Shown piece after piece: positions 23,470 through 36,379 of a stretch of 64,000 nucleotides of DNA. Location of the stretch: positions 24,309-88,308 of the forward strand of contig QVRM01002079.1 in assembly GCA_003439945.1 (NCBI GenBank), given 5' to 3'. Source of the stretch: Dermanyssus gallinae. Its lineage: Eukaryota; Arthropoda; Arachnida; Mesostigmata; Dermanyssidae. The notes below the pieces were generated by a model that was not told the origin of the DNA, made no database searches, and saw only the letters and a list, made by a program, of their open reading frames with translations. Numbering within the stretch: the first letter of the stretch is position 1; each line of letters opens with the position of its first letter. A program made the position numbers and the translations under genes.

Positions 23470-24250
23470 CCGTAGGGCTCCGTTCAATGGAACTTAGCCT
23501 ACGGCGGTGCCCTGCAATTGGGCCTCCGGAAAGCACGAGGATCGTCGCATCCTCGTCACGGCTCGCCGAGGGACAACTCTAAAGGAAATTTCCAAATCTA
23601 GCGGACATACAGGCATGGCCACCCGTCATCCACAGCTTGTCCCAGGCGCGGCATGGCCATTTGGGTCTGCTGAGCGTATCGTACGGTGAGCACAGAAGCG
23701 GCCCCTGTCCTGGCTTGCCAGCTCCTCCGAGATCTCCAGGCTCGAAAAATAAGCGAGCGTACTGGCGCGATGGACTTCACGCAAGCCCGAGCGGCAACGC
23801 GTGATGCGTGGGATCACGAATGAGTCACGCTCGGCCCAAAAGTGCCCCGGGCGAACTCAATCCGGTCACATGTACCGGATCTCCGATGTTGGTATAACAT
23901 GCCGGGCCGCGGGCCACTCACGTATTTCTCGGTCCAGGCCCTCACAGACCACGGCTAACTCCAAACTTACATGGTGCAGATTGGGAAGTCAGAGGTGAAC
24001 ACGTGCACACTCTGCACGTCGGGGCAGTCGAACGATGTTGACCATCGTTCGGTCTCGTTCTCTGCTCCACCTTGGCCCACATTCGCAGAAATTTGACGCT
24101 AAGCAGCGAAATCGACACGGGATATTCTCGGCCACATGATAGAGGATGTCTGAGACGGCAGACGTCTCTCTTTTAGACGCTAATATGCGCAAGAAGACAC
24201 GGCTGAAAGACGCTTGCCGCGCGCTACGGAGGGACGCCGACGCTATTAAG
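23470..24250 (+). pseudogene. Decayed R1-like LINE C-terminus
   Basis: Across frames on the plus strand the order matches the end of R1-clade ORF2: a PLTYFSVQALTDHG segment (family: xLTQxLTGHG), then YMVQIGKSEVNTCTLC, a DVDH knuckle residue, and a tail with STRDILGHMIEDV. Stops and frameshifts are frequent. The zinc knuckle is CTLC followed by His, with the fourth ligand lost. It lies just beyond the 3' end of the minus-strand tetraspanin gene and is an old fossil. Confidence 0.6.
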
Positions 24251-24565
24251 TGGTCGAGATGAACTTGACAGATGACGTAATTGTATTGAACACCTATTTT
24301 TTTCTGGATATATTGGATTTCCTGGGCCATTCCTCAGCCACAACACACTGATTTTGCTTTTATCTTTAGATCTTAAGCAGTTGATTGACTAGCTGGAAGT
24401 GTCGATTACAGCTTGAAGTTGAAAGAGCCAAGCGTTTGTTCTTATTCGACTGCATCTCGTCTACATGAACTTTAAACCTCTTAGTCTATTGATAGGTAGT
24501 TTTAGAAAAATCATAATATTTTCTGACGATGTGTCGTTAAAATTTGCATTCAAAGCTTTACTCGT

Positions 24566-27500
24566 TTAAATTCTAGTTTCATAAACATTAGGCCATCCTA
24601 ATGGTCGGATCATATAGAAATATAAATTACTTCTACGGACTTCCGGTGCTGATAAACAAACAGTTATGAAACGAATAGCCTCTCGGGAACCTACACTGTT
24701 GTGCTCGTTATCTTCGTAGACTTGTTGGCTAAAATTGTCATTGTTATTATTGCTTAGAAAATAGAGAGAGAGAGAGAGAGCGAGGGGAAAAGCGAATTTA
24801 AACGGAATAATATTCGTATCTCGTGAGGAATTGCAGTGGCAAGTAATTAATATTCGTACCTCGTGAGAAATTGCAGTGGCAATTGACTTCCTCTGAGACA
24901 CCGCATTGGCAATCGCGATGCGGCCGTAAATGTATCTGATGACGTTCCGCTCCCACATGGCGGTCATTTCGAGTGCTTGGCAACAGCCCTGTGCGCATGT
25001 GCTCATTACGGCGACGAAAGCCAAGATAACGGCGTATAGTTTGATTAAACGCTTCAGTTCGGCCTCGATCAATCGATTGACGTCTTTGAGGCAGGGCGCG
25101 GCAAAAATCGCCTTGGGGGGCGGAATTTCCGACGACCTATTCAGAAGGTCACTGTAGCAATCTGGTATATCTAGACAAAAAAATTTTGAACAACAGAGAG
25201 AGAGAGAGAGAGAGAGACAAACAAGAAGAGAGCGAACGAATGTGCGGAAGGGTCAAGTTATTTGGTGAATTGGTAATGACTAATTGATTCTCGTATAAGC
25301 CAGTAGACTCGATTTAGTCGAGCAACTTAACGGAAGGTTATTGTGTCAACATAAATGTAGAAGCTTGATCTGGATAATGGCCTGAACTACAGCTTACAGT
25401 CGAAACCCCTTCATATTGTGTGGCACACGTTTAGGCGTTAGAGTGTAACAATACGATACAGCACTACAACGTCGTAGCATGGAGAGATATCTCGTCGTTT
25501 TTTTGTGTATAAGTACATATGTATTTGCTAGAGAGAGAAAGAAAAAAAAGAGAGAGAGAAGATAGGGAGAGCAAGCCAATAAGACGGGTTAGTTAACGCG
25601 CTTGAGTAGAAAAGTATGCATGCCTGACCTAGCCAAAATGCTGCCGTAAAACTTACTAATTTGAGTTGGATAAAATTGATAAAGTGTAGAGAAGCTTCAA
25701 AACATTTGTTATTATGGAGTCCATTATAAAGACACTTTAGGCGCTTACCAATCGATACGCAGCACGATTCGGGTATTCGGCAACGAAACTTTGAAGGATT
25801 ACTAGCTGTGCATCGAAACACTTCGTTCAGGCCCCAGTCGCGCCAACTGTTTATACCGCAACACTGACGCCGGCTTTGAAACTCATCGACGTACCTGTTG
25901 AGTTACCAGTATGACGTAATATGCTAAATACACGTTTATGCCCATACTACGCTGTGTATATGCATAACTACATATATGATATGTTTAATATTATTATTAT
26001 TATAAACTACAATTTTTATTATTTTTCACTGTTTATTATACAAATAGACACGATATTGTATATACTAATGATCGATACTATTTTTACTAGCATTTGCAGT
26101 ACGAGGTCCAAGCAGGTACCAAAAGAGACTAGTTAACACGTAGTAGTACCTTTTAAATGAGTCCGATTCGGTGTAGTATGTTACGCTGAAGTCCACCACA
26201 GCTTGCAAGATCCGCGCTTGAAATACGAACAGCGACAGAGCTGTGAGCAGTACGCAGCAGCAGAGAGAAGCTGCGACGTGGGCCACAACCCATCCGTAAA
26301 TGCGAAGCAATGTAACGTTTTCCCTACCGTTCTCAACGGTGTCGGTAGCATACGTCACATTTGGTCAAAACAAAGGCCATACACAGGAACTTATGCACCT
26401 GTACATAGATACATCTAGGTATACTAACCAAATCTGGTATAATTTCATCTAAGACAATAAGTTTCAACATATCTGAATTATTAAGGACGTCAGATATGTT
26501 TAAATTATTTGAATTTATATGAACAACGTAACTAATCCAGTTTTAATATCGTTTATTTTTTTTTTGTATATACTATATGAATTTCTACAGAAATCGTATA
26601 TAATCCTGCAACGCAAACAGCATTACAAAGCATAACTATAAAAAGCATATTTAAAATTACAAAGCACAACTATAAAAATGCATTATTAAATGGGGGCGAA
26701 GCAACAAATAATTATGGAAAGGTATCAAATACAGACAAGGCGTAAGTTGCTTGTTAATAATTTAAACCGACAAACATGCTATAGGTCAGATATCAATAAA
26801 GACACGGCACTCTTGGGTGATACTAAACAGATTCAATGACGGCAACAGAATGCAACTAAGAAAGCATGTTGTTGTTTGCAGTAGCTGTTTTTGTTTGAAC
26901 TTGTTCCTTTGGGGTCGCCCAAATGGTCAAATATGTGCAACTCCCGTTGAGCCGCCTGAAGATCTGACCGCCAGAATAGTTGCCTTTGCTGGACCCGTTT
27001 GGGAGATGATTGGTGCCTTTGAATGCGTTTTAGATCTTTGCCCTCAGTTCCAGTTTTGAAATCGAATGGTGCGGACGTGTTTTCTAAGTCTGTGGAAAAG
27101 ATCTTAGGATCTTAGTACTAGCCTAAATTAGTTAACTTTGTATTAACAGGTAGGTGCCCTGACTTGCAGTGCAACTTCGAAATTGTAAACGTTAGTTAAA
27201 CCTTTGAGGTGAAGTCGTGTTGTGAAGTCAACGCCACTAGTGAGAATGCCAGCGGCTTCATAACGGTCGGTCGCCTAGCTCTTTTGGCGCCAAAAGTGCG
27301 GACAGGTCTGAACAGAGCTACGAAACAAGAACAGTACTTAACGAACTAAAGGGGAGTGTGAAGCAATGCCATAAACGCCACCGGGCTCGACAAAAACTTA
27401 AGTGTGGAAATTCTTAAGCAAGAGCACAATTATATAACTTTTTTAAATATCACGGTAGTTTCTGTTCTAGCTGAGGCCAAGTATATTTCAGACATTGTAG

Positions 27501-29964
27501 ATGTTCTCTCGAATGCGTCGGTGTGCTTGGTTTCAATTGAGTAATGCGTTCTCTAATTATTGCGTATTTTATAAACGTATGCCCTAAAAATCACAACTCG
27601 TAAAATGATGGTCTCACTCTTACACGCAACACCCCCCACACTTGTTCATTGGCAAAAATTATTTTCTCACCAAGTATGACCATAAACATGAGTTTAGCTT
27701 TTTCTTTCATATATAATATATATGTTTTTTTGTCTGATTTCTTTTGTTTTGTTATATATTTTTTTATCCAATGTTTGCACTGTTTGTGCAGAATACCATG
27801 ATTAAAATTAATACTATATAGATTGACGTACGCGCAAGCTCCGACTATACCGATGGTGCTCAGAAGAATAAACGCGATGGAGACACAGAGAATCGGCTTC
27901 CAGGTTTTTTCCGCAATGTAGGATGCTACGTCTGGCTAAGGAGAAACATTCGACATCAATAGCCATTAGCACAAAAACAGAGTCTTGGTTTTTAACTCAG
28001 TTACAGCAACGGTCATAAAAACAAAAGCAAAAGCAAAGACGATGGTAGAAATGACTAGGAGAGTTAAATAATTCGTTTAAATGTCTACACATATACAGTG
28101 TGCAAGCAGATCTAGAGATCTAGTATGTTTTTTAAAGGGTTAAAGTTTTGATGGGCGCATTTTAAGGGAAATAATATGAGCCATTGTTGTCGGTCATAGC
28201 CCTAGCACGCTTTTGTCGTAATCGAGTCAAATTTCTCGCTACGTCGCCAACTTGAACAACATTTATTTCGCTGATTTTGAACTAGTGGTCCACGGAGCAG
28301 ATCCGATGTACAGATGCCGCCATATTGTCTTTTCTAGATTTGGCAATTGACAATTGATTAAAAGACACACACACACAAGTTACCTTCAATACCGCTTGCG
28401 CATGCGTTCAAGCTGTGTAACGGTGCTACGCATAGAACGAATTTTAATATGCTGATCATGTCAGCCTCAAGTGACAGCCGGGGCCGAGAAGAGGCTGGAG
28501 AATCGGGCTTATATGTAATGCGATGTACATGATCAATCTTGTTTACAATATGAGAAGCGAAAAATCGATTTTGTGAGAAAACTTCAACTCTCTTCTTGTA
28601 GACGAAAGCATGGTAACAAATAGGCCCAAGAATAAGACAATGATATCTTTCATTGTCTTCAAAAAGCAGGTTCCACGGGACAAAGTAGTGAACGCGCGCG
28701 GGCTTGTCAGCATCCAGAGAGAAACTAGCGCTAAACACGAAACTGCTCAGGCCACTGAACTAATATTATTGAAATCCTGGTCAAAATTACAACATGCTAC
28801 CAGCGACAATAATGTGCCCCATTGTAGGATATGTATAAATGTTTTGTCATCTTTTTCTCCTTTAAAAAATATGTAAGTCATTGGCAAGAGGCCACTAATG
28901 GGAAATATGTGCATATTCTGGTACTCTTTGTCTAGTAAGATACCATTTGGAAACTAAACGGCTACTTGAATTTTGAACTCCCAGTTATCAACCCTGGCAA
29001 CAGCTCCGCGGACTCTGCCTTTTTCTTAATGGTGTCGAGTCTTTGTACAATATTGCCATGAACACAGTGCTGTTTTAAATTTTGTTTTTCACAGGACTAA
29101 CTGGAAAATGTTGTTGCACATACGCACACCGCAGCAGGGGGACTACCTGCAAGCGCGGGCCGGTAGTGTGGGACTTCAACCCACCAAAAACCAGTCATGT
29201 CCCCGTCCCCCCGCCTGATTGGGAACTGCTTGCGCATAACATCAAACAGTCTGGTGGGGGGGTGGGTCGAGTCTATTACTCCTGGCTGGTATGTTTCCCG
29301 GAAGCCTCGGGGAGGCGCGAGCAAACTCGATATGCGGCCCTTGTCTCGGCCCTTGACACAGTGGTTGATTCTACTTGCTTTACTAATACGTAACATAATA
29401 CAGTAGGCAGGTGCGTTTTCTTTTCATTTGGTGTACCTCATTTCAGTAGTTTAGTCAATTGGCCTATTAATCAGTCGGACGGGTACATACGTTTGTAGAT
29501 ACGTTTCATGAGATCGAGTACACCTTGCTGCTGTTCCAGTCTCGCTGTTGTTCTAGGTACAATTGTCATGTCGCTCTAGCTGTTATTGTTGTGGTCGATT
29601 TGGTCAATGCTGTTCGTGTCGAAATTCTTGGCGTTTTCTTTTTCAACGCACCTGCCCGCAAAAATCGCTCATAGGAATCTTCGAGAGCCTCAACCCAGAG
29701 TGCGACGTAGATGCCGGCCCATGCGAGGAGCGCCAGAAGCAGGTTGCCAAACACAAGTACCTCCATGTTTGGGTGAAGTCGACCGCGAAGCTCTTCGATG
29801 GACCATTGCAACGTGGCTGATACCCACTCACGCGCCGTCCACGACTTGTCCCAAAGCGGCGGTTTATAGGCGGCGGCACATGGGCAGAATGATGCCCATA
29901 TCTCTCGAACCCTCTCGCCCGATATTAGCAGGGACGAGGAAGAACTTTCGCTGGGGTTCGGCAT
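24566..29964 (-). CDS. Tetraspanin with eight-cysteine large loop (TspanC8 type)
   Basis: Five exons (plus coordinates): 29652-29964, 27832-27931, 26150-26323, 25749-25894 and 25170 down to either a donor at 24860 or a stop at 24566. Splice phases agree at every junction (1, 2, 2, 1), with donors GTGCGT, GTACGT, GTACTA, GTAAGC. The protein has TM1 (residues 68-90), TM2 (115-137), a GIVGACAENVTLL turn, TM3 (149-172), a large loop with QCCGINSWRDW (206-216), FRC, RIPESCC (235-241), DCY and PCL, then TM4 (289-311). Loop cysteines number eight (207, 208, 224, 234, 240, 241, 249, 271). Family knowledge: TspanC8 proteins bind ADAM10 and guide its traffic. Odd points are a 67-residue N-terminus with CPC and an unresolved C-terminus (348 residues if the donor is used and the protein continues, 445 if read through). 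Introns hold a mariner relic. Confidence 0.85.
24764..24782. repeat. (AG)n tract
   Basis: Simple repeat inside the possible last coding stretch of the tetraspanin; similar (AG)n runs are at 25195-25217 and about 25530-25562 in the last intron and its flanks. Confidence 0.9.
26850..27080 (+). pseudogene. Mariner/IS630 transposase C-terminal relic in tetraspanin intron 2
   Basis: A plus-strand frame carries LFLWGRPNGQ, then ATPVEPPEDLTARIV, the segment after the SPDLxxLDFFLWG block of the same transposase type found in the fold-back element at 13.2-15.35 kb, followed by a degraded C-terminus. It lies antisense to the host gene. The catalytic block just upstream is unrecognisable. Confidence 0.6.
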
Positions 29965-30325
29965 GACCAAGCTAACGCCTAAGTTACGACAGGTAGCTAC
30001 AGGCGTTCGACACAGGTCTACACCGTTCGAAACTTTCCCTGTTCTATTTGATTTTCGTTACGAGGATGATAGTACATCTTCGTTGTCACCTAGAATTAAC
30101 CCAGAGTTCTCCTCTACTGTCCTATGTAAATAATAAATAGACCAGGAACACGGATAAAACCAATAGCGTGACCGCAATCTATTGTGTATAAATTTTCGAG
30201 ATCTTAGTAACACATTTTCTTTTCTTTAAATAACAAAACTACATACATATGTATGCATTAATATTATAATTAGAGGATATTATAATTACCTTTAAATAAA
30301 ACTGCATTTCCTTTATATAACAATG

Positions 30326-30520
<195 letters not shown>

Positions 30521-30522
30521 CT

Positions 30523-31722
30523 ACAAGGTGTCGTAACCATATGTACGTATTTTAACGTTTGGTAGAAGCACTCGGCAAGAAGTAATTTTTTTTCAATATG
30601 GAGGAGGGGGGGAAACGCCTTGTTAAGGAGTGAAAATGAAATTTATATAAGTAGTTATTCTAGCTTTTTCTTTTACATAAATGTGTAATATCTATCGTTT
30701 GGGGGAGAGCAAGTCAACGCACGAAGAAACCGATCATACCGGCGTGTTCGGAAAATTTTGCATAATGAAAGACACTTTTCTAGCTTGCGTAACGAACGGC
30801 GAATAGCCAGCTTAAGGAAAGCCATAAAACGTCGATATGTTTAACGGTAACGCATTTACTTGAGGGACCGTAAAATTTTATCATTACGTCCAGAAATGTA
30901 CACCCAAAAGACTCTTTTCAGGCATTAGCAAATGTAATGCCCACAATTTTCGTACCAAAATCATGGTGCTGCGGGACGTAGTTGCCGAATGACTACGCTT
31001 TTTCGACAGTCATAGTTGTTATCTTTCACGTTAAGCTTTCACGTTCAGAATCGCCGAATTCTACCAAACCTCAACATATTTATCTAGGTTTCTCACACAC
31101 CCTATGCAAATATGCATGCTTTCGATAGGGCTGTCGAAAAAGCTTAGTTACTCGGCAACTACGTCACGCGGCACTATCACTTTGGTACGAAAATGATGGG
31201 CATTAAATTTGCCACTGCCTGAGGCCATCCGCCCTGTCCTTTTTGTCGCCGGTCCATCTGCCTCCTCAACACCTTGATCAATGTTAGCATTGATGTTTGC
31301 AGATGACCAATGAAGCCCTGACTCCTAGTCTTTTGGGCGTACATTTTTCGTATTAATAGCTAAATTTTACGGTTCTGCACGTGAAAGCGTTAACGTAAGA
31401 CATAACACATATCGACTTTTTATAATCCTTCTTAATCTAGCTATTCGCCTTTCCCTGCGCAAGCGTATCTCATTTATGCGGTCAATTATGCAGAATTTCC
31501 CACTGAACACGCTGGTATAATCGGTGCCTTCATGCGTTAACTGATTCTCCCGCAAACGTGCACAACTATGTAGGAGCAAAGAAGGCAGAAGAGCTACTTT
31601 TATAAATTGTATTCTCGCTTCTAAACAAGACGTTTCCGCCACTCCTCCCTATGGGAAAAAAGTTTTCTTGCTGAGTTGTACCAAATCTTAAAATACGTAC
31701 ATATTGTTATGATGCACCCTGT
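30523..31722. mobile_element. Second fold-back element, no coding remnant
   Basis: Left end ACAAGGTGTCGTAACC and right end TGATGCACCCTGT are inverted, and internal segments match the non-coding arms of the element at 13.2-15.35 kb: the CGGCAAGAAG end region, the GATCATACCGGCGTGTTCGG segment, the TTTTCGTACCAAAATCATGG segment and the GGCTGTCGAAAAAGC segment each occur in inverted pairs. The fold centre is near 31090-31120. The transposase fragment is absent and the arms are clearly more diverged, so this is an older member of the family. The right arm carries an unrelated ~110-base insert near 31215-31345. Confidence 0.75.
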
Positions 31723-31737
31723 ATATACATATATGTA

Positions 31738-31791
31738 TGTATGTATATATATATATATATATATATCTTTGTTATTATATATAATCAGTAG

Positions 31792-31841
<50 letters not shown>

Positions 31842-31860
31842 CTAGCAAAAACAGTATATG

Positions 31861-31892
<32 letters not shown>
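31738..31892. repeat. Three (TA)n runs with a duplicated flank
   Basis: TA runs at about 31747-31766, 31802-31836 and 31866-31892. The sequence after the first and third runs (TTGTTATTATATATAATCA and TTGTTATTCTATATAATCA) is duplicated, pointing to a local tandem copy of the microsatellite with its flank. Confidence 0.8.
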
Positions 31893-31895
<3 letters not shown>

Positions 31896-31899
31896 TTGT

Positions 31900-33330
31900 T
31901 ATTCTATATAATCAATAAAACCTACAAAAACAAAAGACTTCAAATAAAAGTAGTATATAGACATGAACTATTTTTGCTTGAAGTGTTTTGTTATTGCAGG
32001 GATTATTGATGGTTACACCAAATAACTTGTTTACATAGCTTGTACAAACATTACTGCTCACTAGTATTAAAAACCGCCGTTTACTGCAGTATCAGCACTG
32101 GTACCCAATATATACGGAAACATAAATACACCTTCACGCTTTTATATGTGTATATAAATGTAATTTTGCATACGCATATGCGTACATTTGTCTATCCGGC
32201 TCGATCACACATGCCTTCTTAGTAAGGTTACCTTGGTATGGAGATTTTATTACTAGAAAATCGCTTTGTTCGTGTAATTGTTGTACAGGCACTAGAAGGA
32301 AACTCTAGAATAATCGATTGAGTTGTTAAATGTATGTATACACATCAAATCATGGGGCTAGGCATAAAACGAACCGTGGCCATGACGGTGCCTGTCCATT
32401 TATCGTTTCTAATTACCTGCGATTCTCTCGTCAAGTATTTCGTATTCACGATGTACCACACAAACTGGCGGGAACTAAGGTAACTAATGCGTATTGAACT
32501 GTATGTGCAAAGGAAGAACATGTCTTCCACTCGTAACGGATTCTTAGGCATAAGGCCTACAGGCACAAAAAAGGCGAAATACTGCTTGAGGCATGTGGAC
32601 TGCAACATCGTCTCTATTCTATACCTAGGATGGTGCTGTGTTCTAAACATTCGCGTCATACACCCTAATGCATCACCCTAATGAAGCTTCTAGCATTGTT
32701 TTCATCGGGTGTTGTAAACGCACAGTAACTGTTAAAAAGTCATCCCTGGGCAAGTACTTAACTCAATTTACATAATTTTACAACATACTCATCGCACGTA
32801 AAATGAGTAGAACGGCTTCTTCCAGTCAGCTGTTTCGGACGAGCACCGCGTGCATATAAAGAGTCAAACATTCAACTCAAGAAGATGTTAAAGAAGAATT
32901 TCTTGGGCAAATGAGTTATAGCCTGGTTAGAAAACGCGCGCCTTGTATCACTTTGAAATATACGCAAAGAAAGATAAACGTTTGTAATTAAATTAAATAT
33001 ATATACGTATATTTATGCGCATACATAAATTATGGATATTGAATGGGCCGCAACCGTGTCTATCGCATGCACTATCCTTACAAGATAGTCAGCTGACTTT
33101 TAGGTGCGCTGTGCAGGACTACACTGCGGCTGGTAGCTTGATGACTACCAAAGTCTTTGTATTACCTGCTAAAACCCTCATACCTCCTGTCATCCCTATA
33201 ACCGGGTTCTATAGGTGAAACTATAATTGCTCACAGTTAAGGGGGTCTCTAATACTATCACCACATATCTTGTAACTACCAGCACCGGTTCTTGTTTAAA
33301 ACTCTGTAAATGAAATTTTCTTTCAAGCTT
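31900..33330. other. Non-coding stretch
   Basis: AT-rich. A 104-codon minus-strand frame at 32345-32659 starts with ATG and has mixed composition, but no motif or splice context supports it as a gene. Confidence 0.35.
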
Positions 33331-33339
33331 CAGGCCCTC

Positions 33340-35960
33340 ACAAAACTCGTATGTGGGCGCCATCTGTTAGATCGACCGCCGCCGAGACCATATCTACCAT
33401 CACGCCGCTAACTTTGCCAACCGCATCATTTACAATGAAGTCGTTACAATGATCCCTGTTATTACGTGCGCAAGTTTATTCCACTGTTCTTAAATCTCCA
33501 ACATATGTGCGACAACATCCTTGGTACTCTCCATGCCGGGCAGTGGAACACCGTGTGTTCCGGTATTTCAGGTTATCAGGTTACAGAAAATGCAGATGTT
33601 CATTCAATTCGTCTTTCCAATCCGTTTCAAATATTCTTGAAACTCCCCATGGCCTGTAAGGACCTGCGTGATGTGGAAGGTCAGATATCTGCCGGGTCTA
33701 TCTATCCAAGACCTGATGTTGGGGACAAGCGTCTTGACAGAGAAGCCTAGTTCGCATTCTTGAATGGTGTTCTACTCACGTTGCCGCTCCTCCATCATCT
33801 GCGAATAGGCGTCGTTATAATCAAACAGGGGATCCGACCACACAGCTGTTTGTTTGTCGATCTTGAGATCCCATGGTATGGTTCCGGCCAGAGCTAGCGC
33901 TGCGGGTGTGCTGACGGTTTTATAACCGCCAATGATTCTCAACAACGCAGCCCCTCTCTGTGTCCTTCGCAGTATACCTCTGTTGCGTTCGGTTGCGGTC
34001 GCCTGCTGCATCCACACTGGTGAACCGAAAAGCGCCACTGACTTTCCTACCTTCACGAGAAATCGCCTGAGCCCTGTGGGCGTTAGGAAAGAGGCGTGCA
34101 ATCTTATTAATCACTTTAAGTGCCCTGTTGGTGGCGACCTTGATATGAGTAGTTTCTCGTAGGTCGCGAGCGAGATGGACACCGAGGTACCGAGCCGTGC
34201 TCGAGATTTTTATTTCCTCGGGTGCCAATTTTAGACTAGTGTCTTGACAGTGTCTTCGGCCTATAAACTGTACTGCTTCACTTTTTGAGGGGGCCTTTTT
34301 CAACCCGGCCTCGTCCATCCAGTCCTCGATCACTTTCAGCGCAGCCTTGATTGTCTCCTCGAGGTCGTCTGCATTGGCTACAAGCTCCGATCCATGGGGC
34401 ATATCCGGAAGGCGAAGGACGTCTTTGTATGCCAAATTTCAGAGTAGAGGGCCTGCGGCACTCGATCCCTGCGGCACTTCGACCGTATTTGCAAATTCTT
34501 TTCTATTGCTCTGCACCGATCGAGCTTCCAGATAATCAGAGACTAGTCGGACCAGGAGGTACTTTCTTCCTCGTAAGTATATTGAGTATAACCCTCCAGG
34601 GCATACTGTTGAAAGCGTTTTTGACATCAAGAAGAATCGCCATGTAGAACTCGCGAGTCATAATTGACGAAGTATGGATTAATTCTGTTTTCGAAACCAC
34701 CATGTGCACGTCTGAAAGCACCGAGCGATTCTTTCGGAATCCATACTGTGAATCAGGAATTAGCCCGTATCTTTCCACAAACGTTTGCAGTCTTCCTTCC
34801 GGAATCGCCTCGATGCACTTGGCCAGCGTGTTCAGGAGATAGATTGGGCGTTAAGAGCCATTTCCTTTCGGGATCAGCGCAAAGTCAGCCTTCTTCCAGG
34901 TTGGCGGTATCTTCCCCTCTTTTTGGGTCTCCGCGGGCACTGCCGCAATAACTTTTGGGTAATCTATAACAGTAGGCAAGCTGCAGCGGCCGGGATTCCG
35001 TCTGGGCCAGCTTAAGCGAGGAGGTGCGGTTAGTGGGTATGGGTCTCAACGGAGTAACATCCAACCGTTGGGGTCGAGTCCCACACTGCTAGAGATAGAG
35101 ACTCGTATCGATAGTGCGTAACTGCATGAATAACCTCCTCCTCCTCCAAAAAAAACCCCATACGTGCGACTGCCGGAATCAAGTTGACGCACATTTCAGA
35201 CTCCGTTTCCTCCGGATCGCTTGGCGCTGTCTCCTCACCGTCGTCCATCAGAACAACGTCTTCCATGGCGGGCAGGCACACTGTCTACTATGGCAAGCGA
35301 TCTAAAACGGGTGCTCTGGGAACAAGGAACGGATAATACCCTCTTTCTCCTCGTCAGGTAGACTCTCTATTCTATTCTGTTTCCTTTGAGCCTGCCCCTG
35401 ATCAGCTCGCGGTTATGCGCGGTCCCTCCACGCTCTCTACAAGTACTTCACGCTTTCTACGAGTTGCTTCCAGCAATCGTTCCTACTTTTGTTGATGGGC
35501 CTTCGCAGAAAATCTCTCCTTCTTTTAATTCCGTGAGTAGTCGCTGATCTTGTTTATCGTTGCCGCCCCGACGCTTTGAATGCTCGTAGGTGCCTCGTGC
35601 CCGCACGCAGTCCTGTCGTGCCAGTGCAATAACCTCATTCCACCAGCATTTTGGTTCGCATTGATTTTTTCTACCGGGTGATTCGCGTGGCATACCGCGC
35701 GCGGATTGTGGTGGTGGTCAGGTCTAGATGCGACTCCTTCCCTGCCATCTCAGACATATACGTGGTGGCCCAGTGCAGTTCATCACTGCAAGACCCTTCC
35801 GTACGAGCTAGTCCATTAGAGTTTGTCCTCTTCGTAATTTGTCGCGACCGTCATACCGGCGACGTGGCATTGAAATCTCCAGTGTAGACAACGAAAGGCT
35901 GACTGCATGTCCTTGGTCCATAGTCAGTTCATCCAGAAACTCCTCAAGATCTTCCAGCGC
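33340..35960 (-). mobile_element. Decayed R1-like LINE (second subfamily), split by an insertion
   Basis: Minus strand, in order: an endonuclease remnant with TGDFNATSPV and HLDLTTTTIRA (about 35700-35900); the CWWNEVIALARQDCVRARGT linker; an LFPEHP segment; an AGPDGIPA block; YGFRKNRSVLSDVH and LLDVKNAFNSMPW; an altered catalytic block (NADDLEE instead of YADD); SEAVQFIGRR and the C-terminal region. A degraded knuckle (CIFCN) is near 33550-33600. It is a different subfamily from the 15.5-21.2 kb copy, with many frameshifts and a substituted residue in the YADD box, so it is inactive. Confidence 0.75.
35014..35157 (+). mobile_element. LINE 3' UTR fragment with poly(A), inserted in the decayed LINE
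   Basis: These bases are the inverse of the 3' UTR at 15538-15665 (shared GTGGGTATGGGTCTCAACGG and the following ~90 bases) and end in CCTCCTCCTCC plus eight A residues. It is a 5'-truncated copy of the 15.5-21.2 kb LINE family, inserted opposite to its host just before the AGPDGIP codons. No target duplication was found. Confidence 0.75.
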
Positions 35961-36379
35961 ACGGTTAGCACTAATGTAGTTTGGTATGACATAGGTATCT
36001 CTACTTATGTCCGTGATCCATCATTTGGCCGTAACCGGAGATGTATTGGGCTTGCTTACCACACACAGCACAGCTTTATGCTTTATAGTAGACACGTCTA
36101 GAATGTCATGTACCTGCCTACTTCTGTTACAGTTTAACTGCAGTACATTAATACTATTGCTGGCCATTATTAGATGCAGTAGCCTTTTTTTCGTAGGAGC
36201 AAAACTGTGTCCTTAGCGAAATAAATCTGTGTTGATTGGTTTGAGTTTGTTACTAAGTCGTTGGTGTAAAAGCAGAAGACCTAATTAACTTCTCAGGGCA
36301 ACCCCCCCCCCCCCGCCGAGACAGTGGCTGCATTACTCCTTATACTCTTACTCTCAAACATTGCATTTTATACAAGTGT

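Noticed and set aside
28358..28738. 126-codon minus-strand frame as a tetraspanin exon
   Set aside because: Exons 1 and 2 join in phase without it, it has no ATG start and it has no tetraspanin features.
29082..29396. Open frames on both strands after a good plus-strand acceptor (TTTTTCACAG)
   Set aside because: The block lies inside intron 1 of the minus-strand tetraspanin, no domain was recognised in any frame, and no downstream donor gave a continued exon.
32345..32659. 104-codon ATG-started minus frame
   Set aside because: Composition is plausible, but no motif, promoter or splice partner was found.
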